64,000 nt of DNA. Source: Alistipes putredinis DSM 17216. Its GTDB lineage: Bacteria > Bacteroidota > Bacteroidia > Bacteroidales > Rikenellaceae. The stretch lies in the NCBI RefSeq assembly GCF_000154465.1, contig NZ_DS499580.1:372001-436000 (forward strand), written 5' to 3'. The stretch's first letter is position 1. Every line of letters begins with the position of its first letter. This document shows, piece after piece, positions 1-9,379 of the stretch. The translations under genes were made by a program, and so were the position numbers. The notes under the pieces are model-generated. The model had not been told where the DNA came from, did not search any database, and saw only the letters and a program-made list of their open reading frames with translations.

Positions 1-30
1 CGGAGGAACGATATCGGGGGCGTAAAACAG

Positions 31-59
31 TTGCATTTTTTATAAATTGTTTACCTTTG
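31..59 (+). promoter_or_regulatory. Bacteroidota-type promoter for the M3 peptidase pair
   Basis: TTG at 31-33 and TACCTTTG at 52-59 match the Bacteroidota housekeeping consensus (TTTG/TTG, about 19 nt, TAnnTTTG); spacing here is 18 nt. The -7 element lies in an 18-bp perfect palindrome (51-68), so the complementary strand also carries TACCTTTG and could fire leftwards, out of the window. The predicted leader to the ATG at 87 is short. Confidence 0.6.
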
Positions 60-86
60 CAAAGGTAAATAAAATCCAACGAACCG

Positions 87-2264
87 ATGAAGCGATATTC
101 TTTATTTTTAATTTCATTGATTCTGCTTATGACTACGGGATGCAACCAGCGTAAAGAGGTGGCGGAGAATCCGTTCTTCGAGGAGTGGGAAACGCCCTAC
201 GGCGTGCCTCCTTTCGACCGGATCCGGCCCGAACACTTTCTGCCTGCCTTCCAGCGGGCGATGTCGATTCAGGAAGCCGAGATCGACGCTATCAAATCCA
301 ACGGCGATCAGCCCTCTTTCGAGAATGTCATTCTGGCTTACGACCGTTCGGGTTTGATGCTGGAGCAGGTGGGGCTGGTTTTCAACATGCTCTGTTCGGC
401 CGACGTGAACGATCAGTTATTGGCGGCGAAAGAGCAGGCGATGCCGTTGCTGGCCGCCCATCGGGACAATATTCTGCTCGACGAGGTGCTTTTCGACAAG
501 ATCAAAGCCGTTTACGACCGTCGCGGCAGCCTCGGCCTCGATGCCGTGCAGACGCGCCTGGTGGAGAAGATTTACGGTAAGTTCGTGCGGGCGGGAGCGC
601 TGCTCGATCCGCAGCAGAAGGAGCGGTTGCGTCAAATTAACGGCGAATTGGCGCTGCTGCCCGTGAAATTCGGCAATAATGTCCTCCGGGCGACGAATGA
701 TTTTATGTTGAAACTGACGGAGAAACAGCTCGACGGGCTGCCTGCAAGCGTGCAGGGGATGGCCCGGGAGAAGGCTGCGGAGTTGGGATTGAACGATGCG
801 TGGGTCGTTACGCTCGACGCTCCCAGCCGGATTCCGTTTCTCACGTATTCTACTCAGCGCGACTTGCGGGAGCAGTTGTACAAAGCATATATCGACCGTT
901 GCAACGAAGGCAGCGAGTACGATAACCGCTCTCTGGTGAACGATTTCGCCCGCCTGCGTAACGAGAAAGCCCGCTTGCTGGGCTATCCCTCCTATGCGGC
1001 TTATGTGACGGCCGATGAGATGGCCGGAACGCCCGCTGCCGTTTATGAGTTGTTGAACGAAGTGTGGACGCCGGCGCTCGATCGCGCCAAGGAAGAGATG
1101 GCCGAGATGAATACGATGTTGCAGCGGGATGTGCCGGGGGCGACGTTCGAACCCTGGGATTGGTGGTATTACGCCGAAAAGGTGCGCAAGGACAAATATG
1201 CGCTCGACGATGCTACGCTGCGGCCCTATTTTTCGCTCGAAAATGTTCGGGAAGGCGCTTTTTCGCTGGCGAACCGGCTTTACGGGATTACGTTCCGTCC
1301 GTTGGTCGCACCGGTTTACCACAAGGATTGCTCGGTATATGAGGTGCTCGACGTGGACGGGACTCATTTGGGCGTGCTCTATTTCGACTTTTTTCCGCGC
1401 AGCGGCAAGAGCAGCGGTGCGTGGTGTACCGCGTTCCGCAGCCAGCGCTACGAAGGCGACGAACGCATCGCTCCTGTGGTCGCCATCGTATGCAATTTTA
1501 CTCCGCCGACCAAATTGACGCCTTCGCTGCTTACGCTCGATGAGGTCCAGACCCTTTTTCATGAGTTTGGGCACGGGCTGCATGCGCTTTTCGCCGACGT
1601 GAAATATCGGTCGCTCGGCAGGGTGGAGGGCGATTTCGTGGAGCTCCCTTCGCAGATCATGGAGAATTGGGCGACCGAACCCGAAGTGCTGCGCCACTAT
1701 GCGATCAATTATACGACGGGAGAGGTGATTCCCGAACGCTTGATCAAGCGCATCCGCGAAAGCGGCAAGTTCAACCAGGGCTTCATTGTCACCGAACTGG
1801 TAGCTGCCGCTCTTACCGATATGGATATTCACGCTATTACGGAGTACGAACCTTTCGATGTGAACGAGTTCGAAGCCGATGCCGTGTACGGTCGCCGGGG
1901 ATTGATCCCGCAGATACAGCCCCGCTACCGCTATCCCTATTTCCTGCATATTTTCGATGGGGGCTATGCGTCGGGATACTATTTCTATATCTGGGCGCAG
2001 GTCCTCGACAAAGACGCTTTCCGGGCCTTCGAACAGACCGGCGACGTATTCGACCGTGCGACCGCCCGGAAATTCCGGACGCTGCTTTCTCGGGGCGGTT
2101 CGGCGGACGGTATGACCCTCTACCGGGATTTTCGCGGGGCCGATCCTGATAAACGGGCGATGCTCGTGGCCTGTGGCCTGATGGAGGAGCTGCCCGAAGA
2201 ACCTGCCGACAGCCTTGCCGTGCCCGTCGTGACCCTCGAACCGAATGAAAAGCCTAAAATCTAA
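87..2264 (+). CDS. M3 family metallopeptidase lipoprotein (peptidyl-dipeptidase Dcp-like)
   Basis: Zinc metallopeptidase of the thimet oligopeptidase/Dcp family (M3), which cleaves short peptides, typically releasing C-terminal dipeptides. The 725-residue length is normal for Dcp. The HEFGH zinc motif is H492-E493-H496, and the third ligand is probably E519 in FVELPSQIMENW, a block diagnostic of M3A enzymes. The N-terminus has a lipoprotein signal with lipobox LMTTGC and Cys19, so it should sit in the periplasm or on the outer membrane, where it would trim peptides before uptake. The start is the ATG that opens the signal peptide. A second M3 gene follows after 8 nt, so the two are probably co-transcribed. 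Family is certain; substrate is not known. Confidence 0.93.
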   Translation: MKRYSLFLISLILLMTTGCNQRKEVAENPFFEEWETPYGVPPFDRIRPEHFLPAFQRAMSIQEAEIDAIKSNGDQPSFENVILAYDRSGLMLEQVGLVFNMLCSADVNDQLLAAKEQAMPLLAAHRDNILLDEVLFDKIKAVYDRRGSLGLDAVQTRLVEKIYGKFVRAGALLDPQQKERLRQINGELALLPVKFGNNVLRATNDFMLKLTEKQLDGLPASVQGMAREKAAELGLNDAWVVTLDAPSRIPFLTYSTQRDLREQLYKAYIDRCNEGSEYDNRSLVNDFARLRNEKARLLGYPSYAAYVTADEMAGTPAAVYELLNEVWTPALDRAKEEMAEMNTMLQRDVPGATFEPWDWWYYAEKVRKDKYALDDATLRPYFSLENVREGAFSLANRLYGITFRPLVAPVYHKDCSVYEVLDVDGTHLGVLYFDFFPRSGKSSGAWCTAFRSQRYEGDERIAPVVAIVCNFTPPTKLTPSLLTLDEVQTLFHEFGHGLHALFADVKYRSLGRVEGDFVELPSQIMENWATEPEVLRHYAINYTTGEVIPERLIKRIRESGKFNQGFIVTELVAAALTDMDIHAITEYEPFDVNEFEADAVYGRRGLIPQIQPRYRYPYFLHIFDGGYASGYYFYIWAQVLDKDAFRAFEQTGDVFDRATARKFRTLLSRGGSADGMTLYRDFRGADPDKRAMLVACGLMEELPEEPADSLAVPVVTLEPNEKPKI

Positions 2265-2272
2265 TTTAACCG

Positions 2273-4390
2273 ATGAAAAAGATTGTTATGACATTTTTAA
2301 CCGCTTTGGCAGCCGGATGCGCGGACCATACGATGCCCGTTGCCCAGCTGCCTGAAATTGATACGAACAACCCCTTGCTCGCGGAGTGGAATACGCCGCA
2401 CGAAACCCCGCCGTTCGACCGGATCCGGGTGTCCGATTACGAACCGGCGTTCGATGCCGCGATCGCTGTGTCGCGTGCCGAAATCGACGCGATCGTAAAC
2501 AATCCAGCCAAGCCGACCTTCAATAATACGATCGTGGCGCTCGATCGTCAGGGCCGGCTGCTTTCGCGGGTCGAAGGTATTTTTTTCAACCTGCTCGAAG
2601 CGGATGCTACGCCCGAGATGCAGCAGGTGGCCGAGAACGTACAGCCCAAATTGACGGCCCTGTCCAACGACATATCGCTCAACCCGCAGCTCTTCGAGCG
2701 TGTGAAGGCCGTCTATGAACATCCGGGGTGGTTCCTTTCGAAAGAGGACAAGAAATTGCTGGAGGAAACCTATAACGGTTTCGTGCGCAGCGGTGCGAAC
2801 CTTTCCGATGAGGACAAGGAACTGTACCGGCAATATTCGACCGAACTTTCGGAGCTTTCGCTCCGGTTCAGCCACAATGTGCTGGCTGCCACGAATGCCT
2901 TTACGATCAATATCACGGATCCGGCGCAGGTGGCCGAGCTTCCCGATTTCGTGCGGGACGGTATGGCCGCCGAAGCCAAGGCCCGTGGCGAGCAGGGATG
3001 GACGGTGACGCTTCAGGCGCCGAGTTACGTCCCTTTCATGGAGTATTCGACCAACCGCGAGCTGAAGGAGAAGCTTTGGAGAGCCAGCAACTCCCTCTGC
3101 TTGGGCGGTGAGTTCGACAATACGGAGAACATCAAGCGGATGGTCAATCTGCGTTTGAAGATCGCCAACCTGTTGGGGTATCCGACGTACGCCGATTACG
3201 TGCTGGCCGACCGAATGGCTGAAAACGCGCAGACGGTCAATGCTTTCCTGGATGAATTGCTTGCCCAGACCAAGGAGTATGCCGTGAAGGATTACAATAC
3301 GATCGGGGAGTATGCCCGCTCGCAGGGTTTCGAAGGCGAGGTCATGCCCTGGGATATGGCTTATTACTCGGAGAAGTACCGCCATGAGAAATACGAGCTC
3401 AACGAGGAGTTGGTGAAGCCTTACTTGCAGTTGGACAGTGTGAAGCGGGGGGTATTCCTGCTTGCCAATAAGCTCTACGGCCTTAATTTCACGCCGAATC
3501 CCGAAGTCCCGGTCTATCATCCCGAGGTGACGGCTTACGACGTGACCGACAAGGACGGTCGCTTCCTGGCGGAACTTTACCTCGACTTCTTCCCCCGGGC
3601 TACCAAACGCGGCGGGGCTTGGGAAACCGAGTTCCGGAGCGTTTCAATCGTCGAGGAACACGAAACCCGCCCGCTGGTGTCGCTGGTGATGAACTTCACC
3701 AAGCCGACCGATACGACTCCTTCACTGCTTACTTTCAGTGAATTCGAAACTTTCCTGCATGAGTTCGGACACGCGCTGCACGCCATTCTTTCGGAGGGAG
3801 AGCACGAGTCGATCAGCGGTACGCACGTATATCAGGATTTCGTCGAGCTGCCTTCGCAGATCATGGAGAATTGGGCGACCGAGAAAGAGTTCCTCGACTT
3901 GTGGGCCGTGAATTACAAGACCGGAGAACCGATTCCTGCCGACCTGATTGCCAAGATCGTCGCCGCAGAGAACTATCAGGCGGCTTATTTCAATGTCCGC
4001 CAGTTGCTGTACGGGCTCAACGACATGGCATGGCATTCGATCGACAAGCCGTTCGAGGGCGATGTCGAACTGTTTGAACGGACGGCGATGGCTCCGGCTC
4101 AGGTACTCCCGGTTGTCGAGGGTGCTGCGATGTCGCCGGCTTTCAGCCACATTTTTGCCGGCGGATATGCTGCGGGCTATTACGGTTACAAGTGGGCCGA
4201 GGTGCTGGCGGCCGATGCCTTCTCGCTGTTCAAGGAGAAGGGTATTTTCAATCCCGAAGTGGCGGAGGCTTTCCGCCGCGAAATTCTCTCGAAGGGCGGT
4301 CACGAACATCCGATGACGCTCTATGTGAATTTCCGGGGACACAAGCCCGAAACCAAGGCTCTGATCGAAAAGATGGGGCTCGAAAAATAG
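2273..4390 (+). CDS. M3 family metallopeptidase lipoprotein, tandem paralogue
   Basis: Second M3 zinc peptidase, 705 residues, clearly paralogous to the upstream gene: shared openings (NPLLAEWNTPHETPPFDRIR versus NPFFEEWETPYGVPPFDRIR) and the same FVELPSQIMENWATE block. The HEFGH motif is H496-E497-H500. A short lipoprotein signal ends in LAAGC with Cys16, so it should share the envelope location of its neighbour. The gene begins 8 nt after the upstream stop and ends before a strong hairpin terminator at 4428. The pair looks like an old duplication, since the proteins are divergent outside the motifs, and may cover different peptide lengths or sequences; that division of labour is inference. 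Confidence 0.93.
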   Translation: MKKIVMTFLTALAAGCADHTMPVAQLPEIDTNNPLLAEWNTPHETPPFDRIRVSDYEPAFDAAIAVSRAEIDAIVNNPAKPTFNNTIVALDRQGRLLSRVEGIFFNLLEADATPEMQQVAENVQPKLTALSNDISLNPQLFERVKAVYEHPGWFLSKEDKKLLEETYNGFVRSGANLSDEDKELYRQYSTELSELSLRFSHNVLAATNAFTINITDPAQVAELPDFVRDGMAAEAKARGEQGWTVTLQAPSYVPFMEYSTNRELKEKLWRASNSLCLGGEFDNTENIKRMVNLRLKIANLLGYPTYADYVLADRMAENAQTVNAFLDELLAQTKEYAVKDYNTIGEYARSQGFEGEVMPWDMAYYSEKYRHEKYELNEELVKPYLQLDSVKRGVFLLANKLYGLNFTPNPEVPVYHPEVTAYDVTDKDGRFLAELYLDFFPRATKRGGAWETEFRSVSIVEEHETRPLVSLVMNFTKPTDTTPSLLTFSEFETFLHEFGHALHAILSEGEHESISGTHVYQDFVELPSQIMENWATEKEFLDLWAVNYKTGEPIPADLIAKIVAAENYQAAYFNVRQLLYGLNDMAWHSIDKPFEGDVELFERTAMAPAQVLPVVEGAAMSPAFSHIFAGGYAAGYYGYKWAEVLAADAFSLFKEKGIFNPEVAEAFRREILSKGGHEHPMTLYVNFRGHKPETKALIEKMGLEK

Positions 4391-4427
4391 AGTTGTTGTC
4401 GGCGTGGGTTTCCCATCCTGAAAATCG

Positions 4428-4456
4428 AAAGGGCTGCCTACAGAGGCAGCCCTTTT
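4428..4456 (+). terminator. Rho-independent terminator after the M3 pair
   Basis: A perfect 12-bp stem (AAAGGGCTGCCT / AGGCAGCCCTTT) with a 4-nt loop ACAG followed by a short T run lies 38 nt after the second peptidase stop codon. Confidence 0.85.
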
Positions 4457-4549
4457 CGTGTGAGTGTATAGAAGACCGGGACGATCGAGAACGGATGTGG
4501 TATGTCGCGCGAATCGTTTGTGCGGGGAAGAGTAGTTATTTTGACAATA

Positions 4550-4582
4550 AAACCACCCGTGCAATGGTAGCACGGGTGGTTT
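4550..4582 (-). terminator. Rho-independent terminator after prfC
   Basis: A 13-bp stem (AAACCACCCGTGC / GCACGGGTGGTTT) with a 7-nt loop, flanked by A and T runs, lies 46 nt beyond the prfC stop. It is symmetrical enough to act on both strands. The 93 bases between it and the preceding terminator hold nothing I recognise. Confidence 0.8.
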
Positions 4583-4628
4583 ATATTTTGATGATTGCTG
4601 GCGGGATCAGAACTTGCTTGTAACGGGA

Positions 4629-6212
4629 TCAGAACTCCGAGGTGAAGTAAAATCTGATGTCCTTGAAGTTTTCCTGCGCCAGGGCCAGGGCATAGCTGGT
4701 GTCGGCCAGAAATACATCGCGGCCGTGCTTGTCGATGGCCATGTTCGTATGTTTGCGCCGTTTGAAGTCGGCCAGCTGCTCGGCGTTGTCGCTCTCGATC
4801 CAGCAGGCTTTGTAGATGGAGATCGGCTCCCAGCGGCAGGCGGCGTTGTATTCGTGCGCCAGGCGGTATTCGATCACCTCGAATTGCAGGGCGCCCACCG
4901 TGCCGATGATTTTGCGGCCGTTGAGCGACGAGGTGAAGAGCTGCGCCACGCCTTCGTCCATGAGCTGATCGATGCCTTTGGCCAGTTGCTTGAATTTCAG
5001 CGGATCGGCATTCTCGATATAACGGAACTGTTCGGGTGCGAAGGAGGGAATGCCTGTGAATTTGAGCTTTTCGCCTTCGGTGAAGGTGTCGCCGATCTTG
5101 AAGTTGCCCGTGTCGTGCAGGCCGACGATGTCGCCCGGGTAGGCGAAGTCGATGATCGACTTTTTCTCGGCCATGAAAGCCGTCGGCGAGGAGAATTTCA
5201 TCTGTTTGCCGCTGCGCACGTGCAGGAAATTCTTGTTACGTTCGAACGTGCCGGAGCAGATCTTCAGGAAGGCGATGCGGTCGCGGTGGTTCGGATCCAT
5301 GTTGGCGTGGATCTTGAAGACGAAGCCTGTCATTTTCTCCTCGGCAGGCTCCACGATCCGGGTTTCGGTCGGCGCAGGGCGCGGCGAGGGGGCGATGCGG
5401 ATGAAACACTCCAGCAACTCCTTCACGCCGAAATTATTGACCGCCGAGCCGAAGAAGACCGGGGCCAGCTCAGCCCGCAGGTAAGCGTCGCGGTCGAAAG
5501 CGTCGTACACGCCTTCGACCAGTTCGGTGTCTTCGCGCAGTTGCTTGGCGTAGCGTTCGGAGATGTATTCGTCCAGTTCGGGCGAGGCGAGGTCGTTGAT
5601 CTCTACGGTCGAAGCGTCGGCCGTCTGCCGTTCGTCGCTCGTAAAGAGCGTGAGGTTCTTCTCGTAGATGTTGTAAACGCCCTTGAAGGTGTCGCCGCTC
5701 GAAATCGGGAATGAGAGGGGACGTACCCGGATGCGGAGTTCCTTCTCGATTTCGTCCAGCAGGTCGAAGGGATCCTTGCAGGGGCGGTCGAGCTTGTTGA
5801 CGAAGACGATCACCGGGGTCTGCCGCATGCGGCAGACGTCCATCAGCTTGCGGGTCTGGGACTCGACGCCCTTGGCGCCGTCGATGACGATGATTACGGA
5901 GTCCACCGCCGTCAGCGTGCGGTAGGTATCTTCGGCGAAGTCTTCGTGGCCCGGGGTATCGAGAATGTTGATCTTGCGGCCCTGGTATTCGAAGCCCATG
6001 ACGGACGTAGCGACCGAAATACCGCGCTGACGTTCGATCTCCATGAAGTCGGAGGTGGCTCCCTTCTTGATTTTATTGCTTTTGACCGCTCCCGCGACGT
6101 GGATGGCGCCGCCGAAGAGCAGCAGTTTTTCGGTCAGGGTCGTTTTACCGGCGTCCGGGTGCGCGATGACGGCGAACGTCCGCCGGCGGGTGATCTCTTC
6201 CTGTAAGGTCAT
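4629..6212 (-). CDS. prfC: Peptide chain release factor 3
   Basis: Translational GTPase that removes RF1/RF2 from the ribosome after termination. The 527-residue length is standard. The G1 P-loop AHPDAGKTT is at residues 17-25, G3 DTPGHE at 85-90 and G4 NKLD at 139-142, with the RF3-type switch region GATSDFMEIERQRGISV between them. This distinguishes it from EF-G, which is longer. It starts 38 nt downstream of nadB and probably shares that transcript, although the two functions are unrelated. A strong terminator follows the stop codon. Confidence 0.97.
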   Translation of the reverse strand: MTLQEEITRRRTFAVIAHPDAGKTTLTEKLLLFGGAIHVAGAVKSNKIKKGATSDFMEIERQRGISVATSVMGFEYQGRKINILDTPGHEDFAEDTYRTLTAVDSVIIVIDGAKGVESQTRKLMDVCRMRQTPVIVFVNKLDRPCKDPFDLLDEIEKELRIRVRPLSFPISSGDTFKGVYNIYEKNLTLFTSDERQTADASTVEINDLASPELDEYISERYAKQLREDTELVEGVYDAFDRDAYLRAELAPVFFGSAVNNFGVKELLECFIRIAPSPRPAPTETRIVEPAEEKMTGFVFKIHANMDPNHRDRIAFLKICSGTFERNKNFLHVRSGKQMKFSSPTAFMAEKKSIIDFAYPGDIVGLHDTGNFKIGDTFTEGEKLKFTGIPSFAPEQFRYIENADPLKFKQLAKGIDQLMDEGVAQLFTSSLNGRKIIGTVGALQFEVIEYRLAHEYNAACRWEPISIYKACWIESDNAEQLADFKRRKHTNMAIDKHGRDVFLADTSYALALAQENFKDIRFYFTSEF

Positions 6213-6250
6213 AAACGGTAATAAAGATTGTGGGTGAGTTCTCTTGCAGA

Positions 6251-7816
6251 TTATTTATTGTCCGGTTTGGGGTAGTCGGAGTTGTAGTGGCAGCCGACCG
6301 ACTCTTTCAATGCGCTGCCTTGTTTGATGACCAGGTAGGCCACGGCGATCATGTTGCGCAGTTCGCACAGCTCGCGATTGGGCTTGATCTTGTTGTGTAG
6401 CTCTTCGGTCTCTTCGTAGATGATCGACAGGCGGCGCAGGGCGCGTTCGAGCGAGAGATTCGAGCGGACGATGCCGACGTAGTTGGACATGATGGCCTGC
6501 ATCTCGCGTTTGGACTGGATGATCATCAGCATCTCTTCGGTGTGCTGGGTGCCTTCGAAATCCCAGTCGGGAATACCCTCCTGGATTTCGACCGAGGAGA
6601 GCCGGGAGGTGGCGTGTTTGGCGGCTTGGTCGGCATAGACGACCGCTTCGATCAGGGAGTTCGAAGCCAGCCGGTTGGCGCCGTGCAGCCCCGTGCAGGA
6701 GGTTTCTCCCAGGGCATAGAGCCGTCGGATCGAGGTTTCGCCGTTGAGATCGACCTTTACGCCGCCGCAACAGTAGTGTGCCGCCGGTGTGACGGGGATC
6801 AGGTCGCGGGTGATGTCGATGCCGAGCGAGAGGCATTTTTCATAGATGTTCGGGAAATGCCGGCGCGTCTGCTCCGGATCTTTGTGCCGCACGTCGAGAT
6901 AGACGAAGTCCTCGCCCCGGCGGGTCATTTCGGTATAGATGGCCCGGGCCGTCACGTCGCGCGGTGCGAGCGATTTCATCGGGTGGTATTTGTCCATGAA
7001 CTCTTCGCCGTTTTGCAGACGCAGGATCGCGCCGTAACCCCGCATCGCCTCCGTGATGAGGAAATTGGGCTTTTCGGCCGGATGGTAGAGCGAGGTGGGG
7101 TGGAATTGGATGAACTCCATGTTTTCGGTGATGGCCTTGGCGCGGTGGCACATGGCGATGCCGTCGCCTGTGGCGACGCTCGGATTGGTCGTCGAAGAAT
7201 AGACGTTGCCGCAGCCGCCCGCAGCGACGACGGTGAATTTGGCCAGCACGGTTTCGATCTCGTTGCTCTCCAGGTTCAGCACGTAAGCTCCGAAGCAGGC
7301 CAGGCCGCGCGTGTGGCGGGTGACGAATTCGCCCAGGTGGTGCTGTGTCAGCAGGTCGATGGCGAAATGGTGTTCGAGAACCGTGATGTTGGGGTGCTTG
7401 CGTACCGAGGTTATCAGGGCCCGTTCGATCTCAGCGCCCGTGAGGTCCTCGTGGTGGAGGATACGATGTTCGGTATGTCCGCCTTCGCGGTTGAGTTCGA
7501 AGCGTCCGTCGGGTGTCTTGTCGAATTTCGTGCCCCAGGCGATCAGGTCGCGGATCAGCTCCGGGGCCCGGCGAACTACCAGTTCGACGGCTGCGGGGTC
7601 GCATTTGCCGGCACCGCAGACCAGGGTGTCGTGAATATGTTTTTCGAACGTGTCGGGCGCATAGGTCACCGAACAGATGCCTCCCTGGGCATAGTTGGTG
7701 TTGCACTCGTCCATTTTCCCTTTCGTTACCAGTGTAACGTGGCCGTGTTCTGCGGCTTTGAGGGCGAAACTCAGTCCGGCGGCGCCGGATCCGATGACCA
7801 GAAAATCGGTTTTCAT
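6251..7816 (-). CDS. nadB: L-aspartate oxidase
   Basis: FAD enzyme that oxidises L-aspartate to iminoaspartate, the first step of de novo NAD synthesis in the cytoplasm. The N-terminal dinucleotide motif is GSGAAG (residues 9-14). The succinate dehydrogenase/fumarate reductase-like features of NadB are present: NYAQGGI near residue 42, HTEHRILHHEDLTG in the middle, and TGLHGANRLASNSLIEAVVYA near the flavin-binding C-terminal part. The 521-residue length is normal. The usual partners nadA and nadC are not adjacent; prfC follows instead. The ATG at 7816 opens directly into the FAD motif, and a good promoter lies about 165 nt upstream, leaving a long leader. Confidence 0.96.
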   Translation of the reverse strand: MKTDFLVIGSGAAGLSFALKAAEHGHVTLVTKGKMDECNTNYAQGGICSVTYAPDTFEKHIHDTLVCGAGKCDPAAVELVVRRAPELIRDLIAWGTKFDKTPDGRFELNREGGHTEHRILHHEDLTGAEIERALITSVRKHPNITVLEHHFAIDLLTQHHLGEFVTRHTRGLACFGAYVLNLESNEIETVLAKFTVVAAGGCGNVYSSTTNPSVATGDGIAMCHRAKAITENMEFIQFHPTSLYHPAEKPNFLITEAMRGYGAILRLQNGEEFMDKYHPMKSLAPRDVTARAIYTEMTRRGEDFVYLDVRHKDPEQTRRHFPNIYEKCLSLGIDITRDLIPVTPAAHYCCGGVKVDLNGETSIRRLYALGETSCTGLHGANRLASNSLIEAVVYADQAAKHATSRLSSVEIQEGIPDWDFEGTQHTEEMLMIIQSKREMQAIMSNYVGIVRSNLSLERALRRLSIIYEETEELHNKIKPNRELCELRNMIAVAYLVIKQGSALKESVGCHYNSDYPKPDNK

Positions 7817-7985
7817 GGTTTTCAGCGATTGGACAGGCCGAGATAGTGCTGGCGTGCGATGAAGCCGGATCGAGCCGACTTATATCCGGACGCAGCCTAT
7901 CAGAGCGAAATTTTTTGTAAAGATAGCAAAAGGGAACGACGAGCCGAACCCGTTCGAGCTTGTCCGAACCGCCTTCTATCTGATG

Positions 7986-8017
7986 CAAAGATAGTGAAAG
8001 CCGAGCGCAGCGCCAAA
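7986..8017 (-). promoter_or_regulatory. Promoter for nadB-prfC
   Basis: On the minus strand, TTTG (8017-8014) is followed after 20 nt by TATCTTTG (7993-7986), an excellent match to the Bacteroidota consensus. Transcription would start near 7980, leaving a leader of roughly 160 nt before nadB in which I could not identify a known riboswitch. Confidence 0.65.
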
Positions 8018-8070
8018 TTTATTTGCTGGTCTAAACCGGGTATTTTTTCCGTAAAGACCGGGATTTTTAT

Positions 8071-8078
8071 TAATTTTG
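8071..8078 (+). promoter_or_regulatory. Candidate -7 element for queA
   Basis: TAATTTTG fits TAnnTTTG. No good TTG/TTTG is seen 19-20 nt upstream, so the assignment is tentative. The queA start codon at 8098 is very close, so the leader would be only about 10-15 nt. Confidence 0.35.
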
Positions 8079-8097
8079 TGCCCGCTATATGCTGAAA

Positions 8098-9306
8098 ATG
8101 GAAAGACATATCGACATAGACCGTTTCGACTACGACCTGCCCGACGAGCGGATCGCCAAGTATCCGCTCGAGGAGCGATCGGCATCGAAGCTGCTTGTTT
8201 ACGAACGGGGGGAAATCTCGGAGCGCCGCTTCCGCGACATCGGCGACATACTGCCTGAGGGGACCCTGCTGGTGTTCAACAATACCAAGGTGATTCGGGC
8301 GCGGATTATCATGCACAAACCTTCGGGTGCTCGGATCGAGGTATTCTGCCTCGAACCGCACGATCCGGCGGATTACGAGCGGGCGTTCGCCGTGAAAGGT
8401 TCGTGCCGCTGGAGCTGCATCGTGGGTAACCTCAAAAAATGGAAAGAAGGCCCGCTGGTGATCGATTTCGAATATGAAGGTCGCGCGGAACGGATGCTGG
8501 CCTGGCGTGAGGGCGAGGGCGGCCGCGAGCAGATCGTCCGCTTCGAATGGACGGCTGATCTGACGTTCGGACAACTGCTGGAACATCTGGGCCGGATTCC
8601 GATCCCGCCTTACCTGAACCGCGAGAGTCAGGAGATCGACAATACCCGTTACCAGACCGTCTATTCGAAATTCGAAGGTTCCGTGGCCGCTCCGACGGCC
8701 GGCCTGCACTTCACACCGGAGTTGATCGAGCGGATGCGGACGCAGGGGTTTTCGTTCGAAGAGGTGACCCTGCACGTGGGGGCCGGAACATTTCTGCCCG
8801 TGAAAGACCGCGATGCGGCGGCGCATCCGATGCATACGGAACATTTCGAGATCCGTCGAAGCAGCGTGGAGCGGCTGCTGGAGAAGTGGGATAATATTAC
8901 GGCGGTAGGTACCACTTCCGTCCGAACGCTGGAGTCTTTGACGGCGCTGGCGTGGCGGATCCGTACTTCGGGTGCGCCCGATGCGAGCCGCGTGATCGGG
9001 CAGTGGGAGTTGTACGACTTGCCCGAGGTGTTTACAGGCCGCGAAGCATTGCAGGTACTGTCAGACTATATGGTTCGTGAGGGGATCGAGAAACTCAAGG
9101 CCGCCACGCAGATCATGATTACGCCGCTGGGATACCGTTTCCGGATCGTGCGCAATATCGTCACGAACTTCCACCAGCCCAAATCGACGTTGCTGTTGTT
9201 GGTGTCGGCTTACGTGGGAGATGATTGGCATCGGATTTACGACTACGCCCTCACGCACGATTTCCGTTTTTTGAGTTACGGGGATAGCTCGGTGCTGATG
9301 CGTTGA
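8098..9306 (+). CDS. queA: S-adenosylmethionine:tRNA ribosyltransferase-isomerase
   Basis: Transfers and isomerises the ribosyl part of SAM onto 7-aminomethyl-7-deazaguanine at tRNA position 34 to give epoxyqueuosine. Family features visible: the opening FDYDLPDERIAKYPLEERSASKLL, LLVFNNTKVIRARI, RIPIPPYLNRESQEIDNTRYQTVYS, GSVAAPTAGLHFT, LHVGAGTFLPVK, and NFHQPKSTLLLLVSA near the end. About 402 residues, slightly longer than the common form near 350. I chose the ATG at 8098; an in-frame ATG at 8089 adds three residues. It converges on an MFS gene, with a shared terminator between them. Confidence 0.96.
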   Translation: MERHIDIDRFDYDLPDERIAKYPLEERSASKLLVYERGEISERRFRDIGDILPEGTLLVFNNTKVIRARIIMHKPSGARIEVFCLEPHDPADYERAFAVKGSCRWSCIVGNLKKWKEGPLVIDFEYEGRAERMLAWREGEGGREQIVRFEWTADLTFGQLLEHLGRIPIPPYLNRESQEIDNTRYQTVYSKFEGSVAAPTAGLHFTPELIERMRTQGFSFEEVTLHVGAGTFLPVKDRDAAAHPMHTEHFEIRRSSVERLLEKWDNITAVGTTSVRTLESLTALAWRIRTSGAPDASRVIGQWELYDLPEVFTGREALQVLSDYMVREGIEKLKAATQIMITPLGYRFRIVRNIVTNFHQPKSTLLLLVSAYVGDDWHRIYDYALTHDFRFLSYGDSSVLMR

Positions 9307-9326
9307 GAACTTTGAATTATAAATGA

Positions 9327-9359
9327 AAACGGCCGGAACGTGATAGTTTCCGGCCGTTT
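9327..9359. terminator. Bidirectional terminator between queA and the MFS permease
   Basis: Stem AAACGGCCGGAA / TTCCGGCCGTTT with a short loop lies between two convergent stop codons and has A and T runs at both sides, so it can serve both transcripts. Confidence 0.8.
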
Positions 9360-9379
9360 GTTGTGACGGGGATTGCTTG

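Noticed and set aside
4614..4700. Short imperfect repeats around the prfC end as a mobile-element scar
   Set aside because: The repeated 'cgggatcagaac' words around 4600-4632 are short and span the stop codon; no transposase, target duplication or longer repeat supports an insertion.
7817..7980. Riboswitch in the long nadB leader
   Set aside because: The leader is long and NAD-related riboswitches exist, but I could not fit any known motif or a stable conserved fold by eye.
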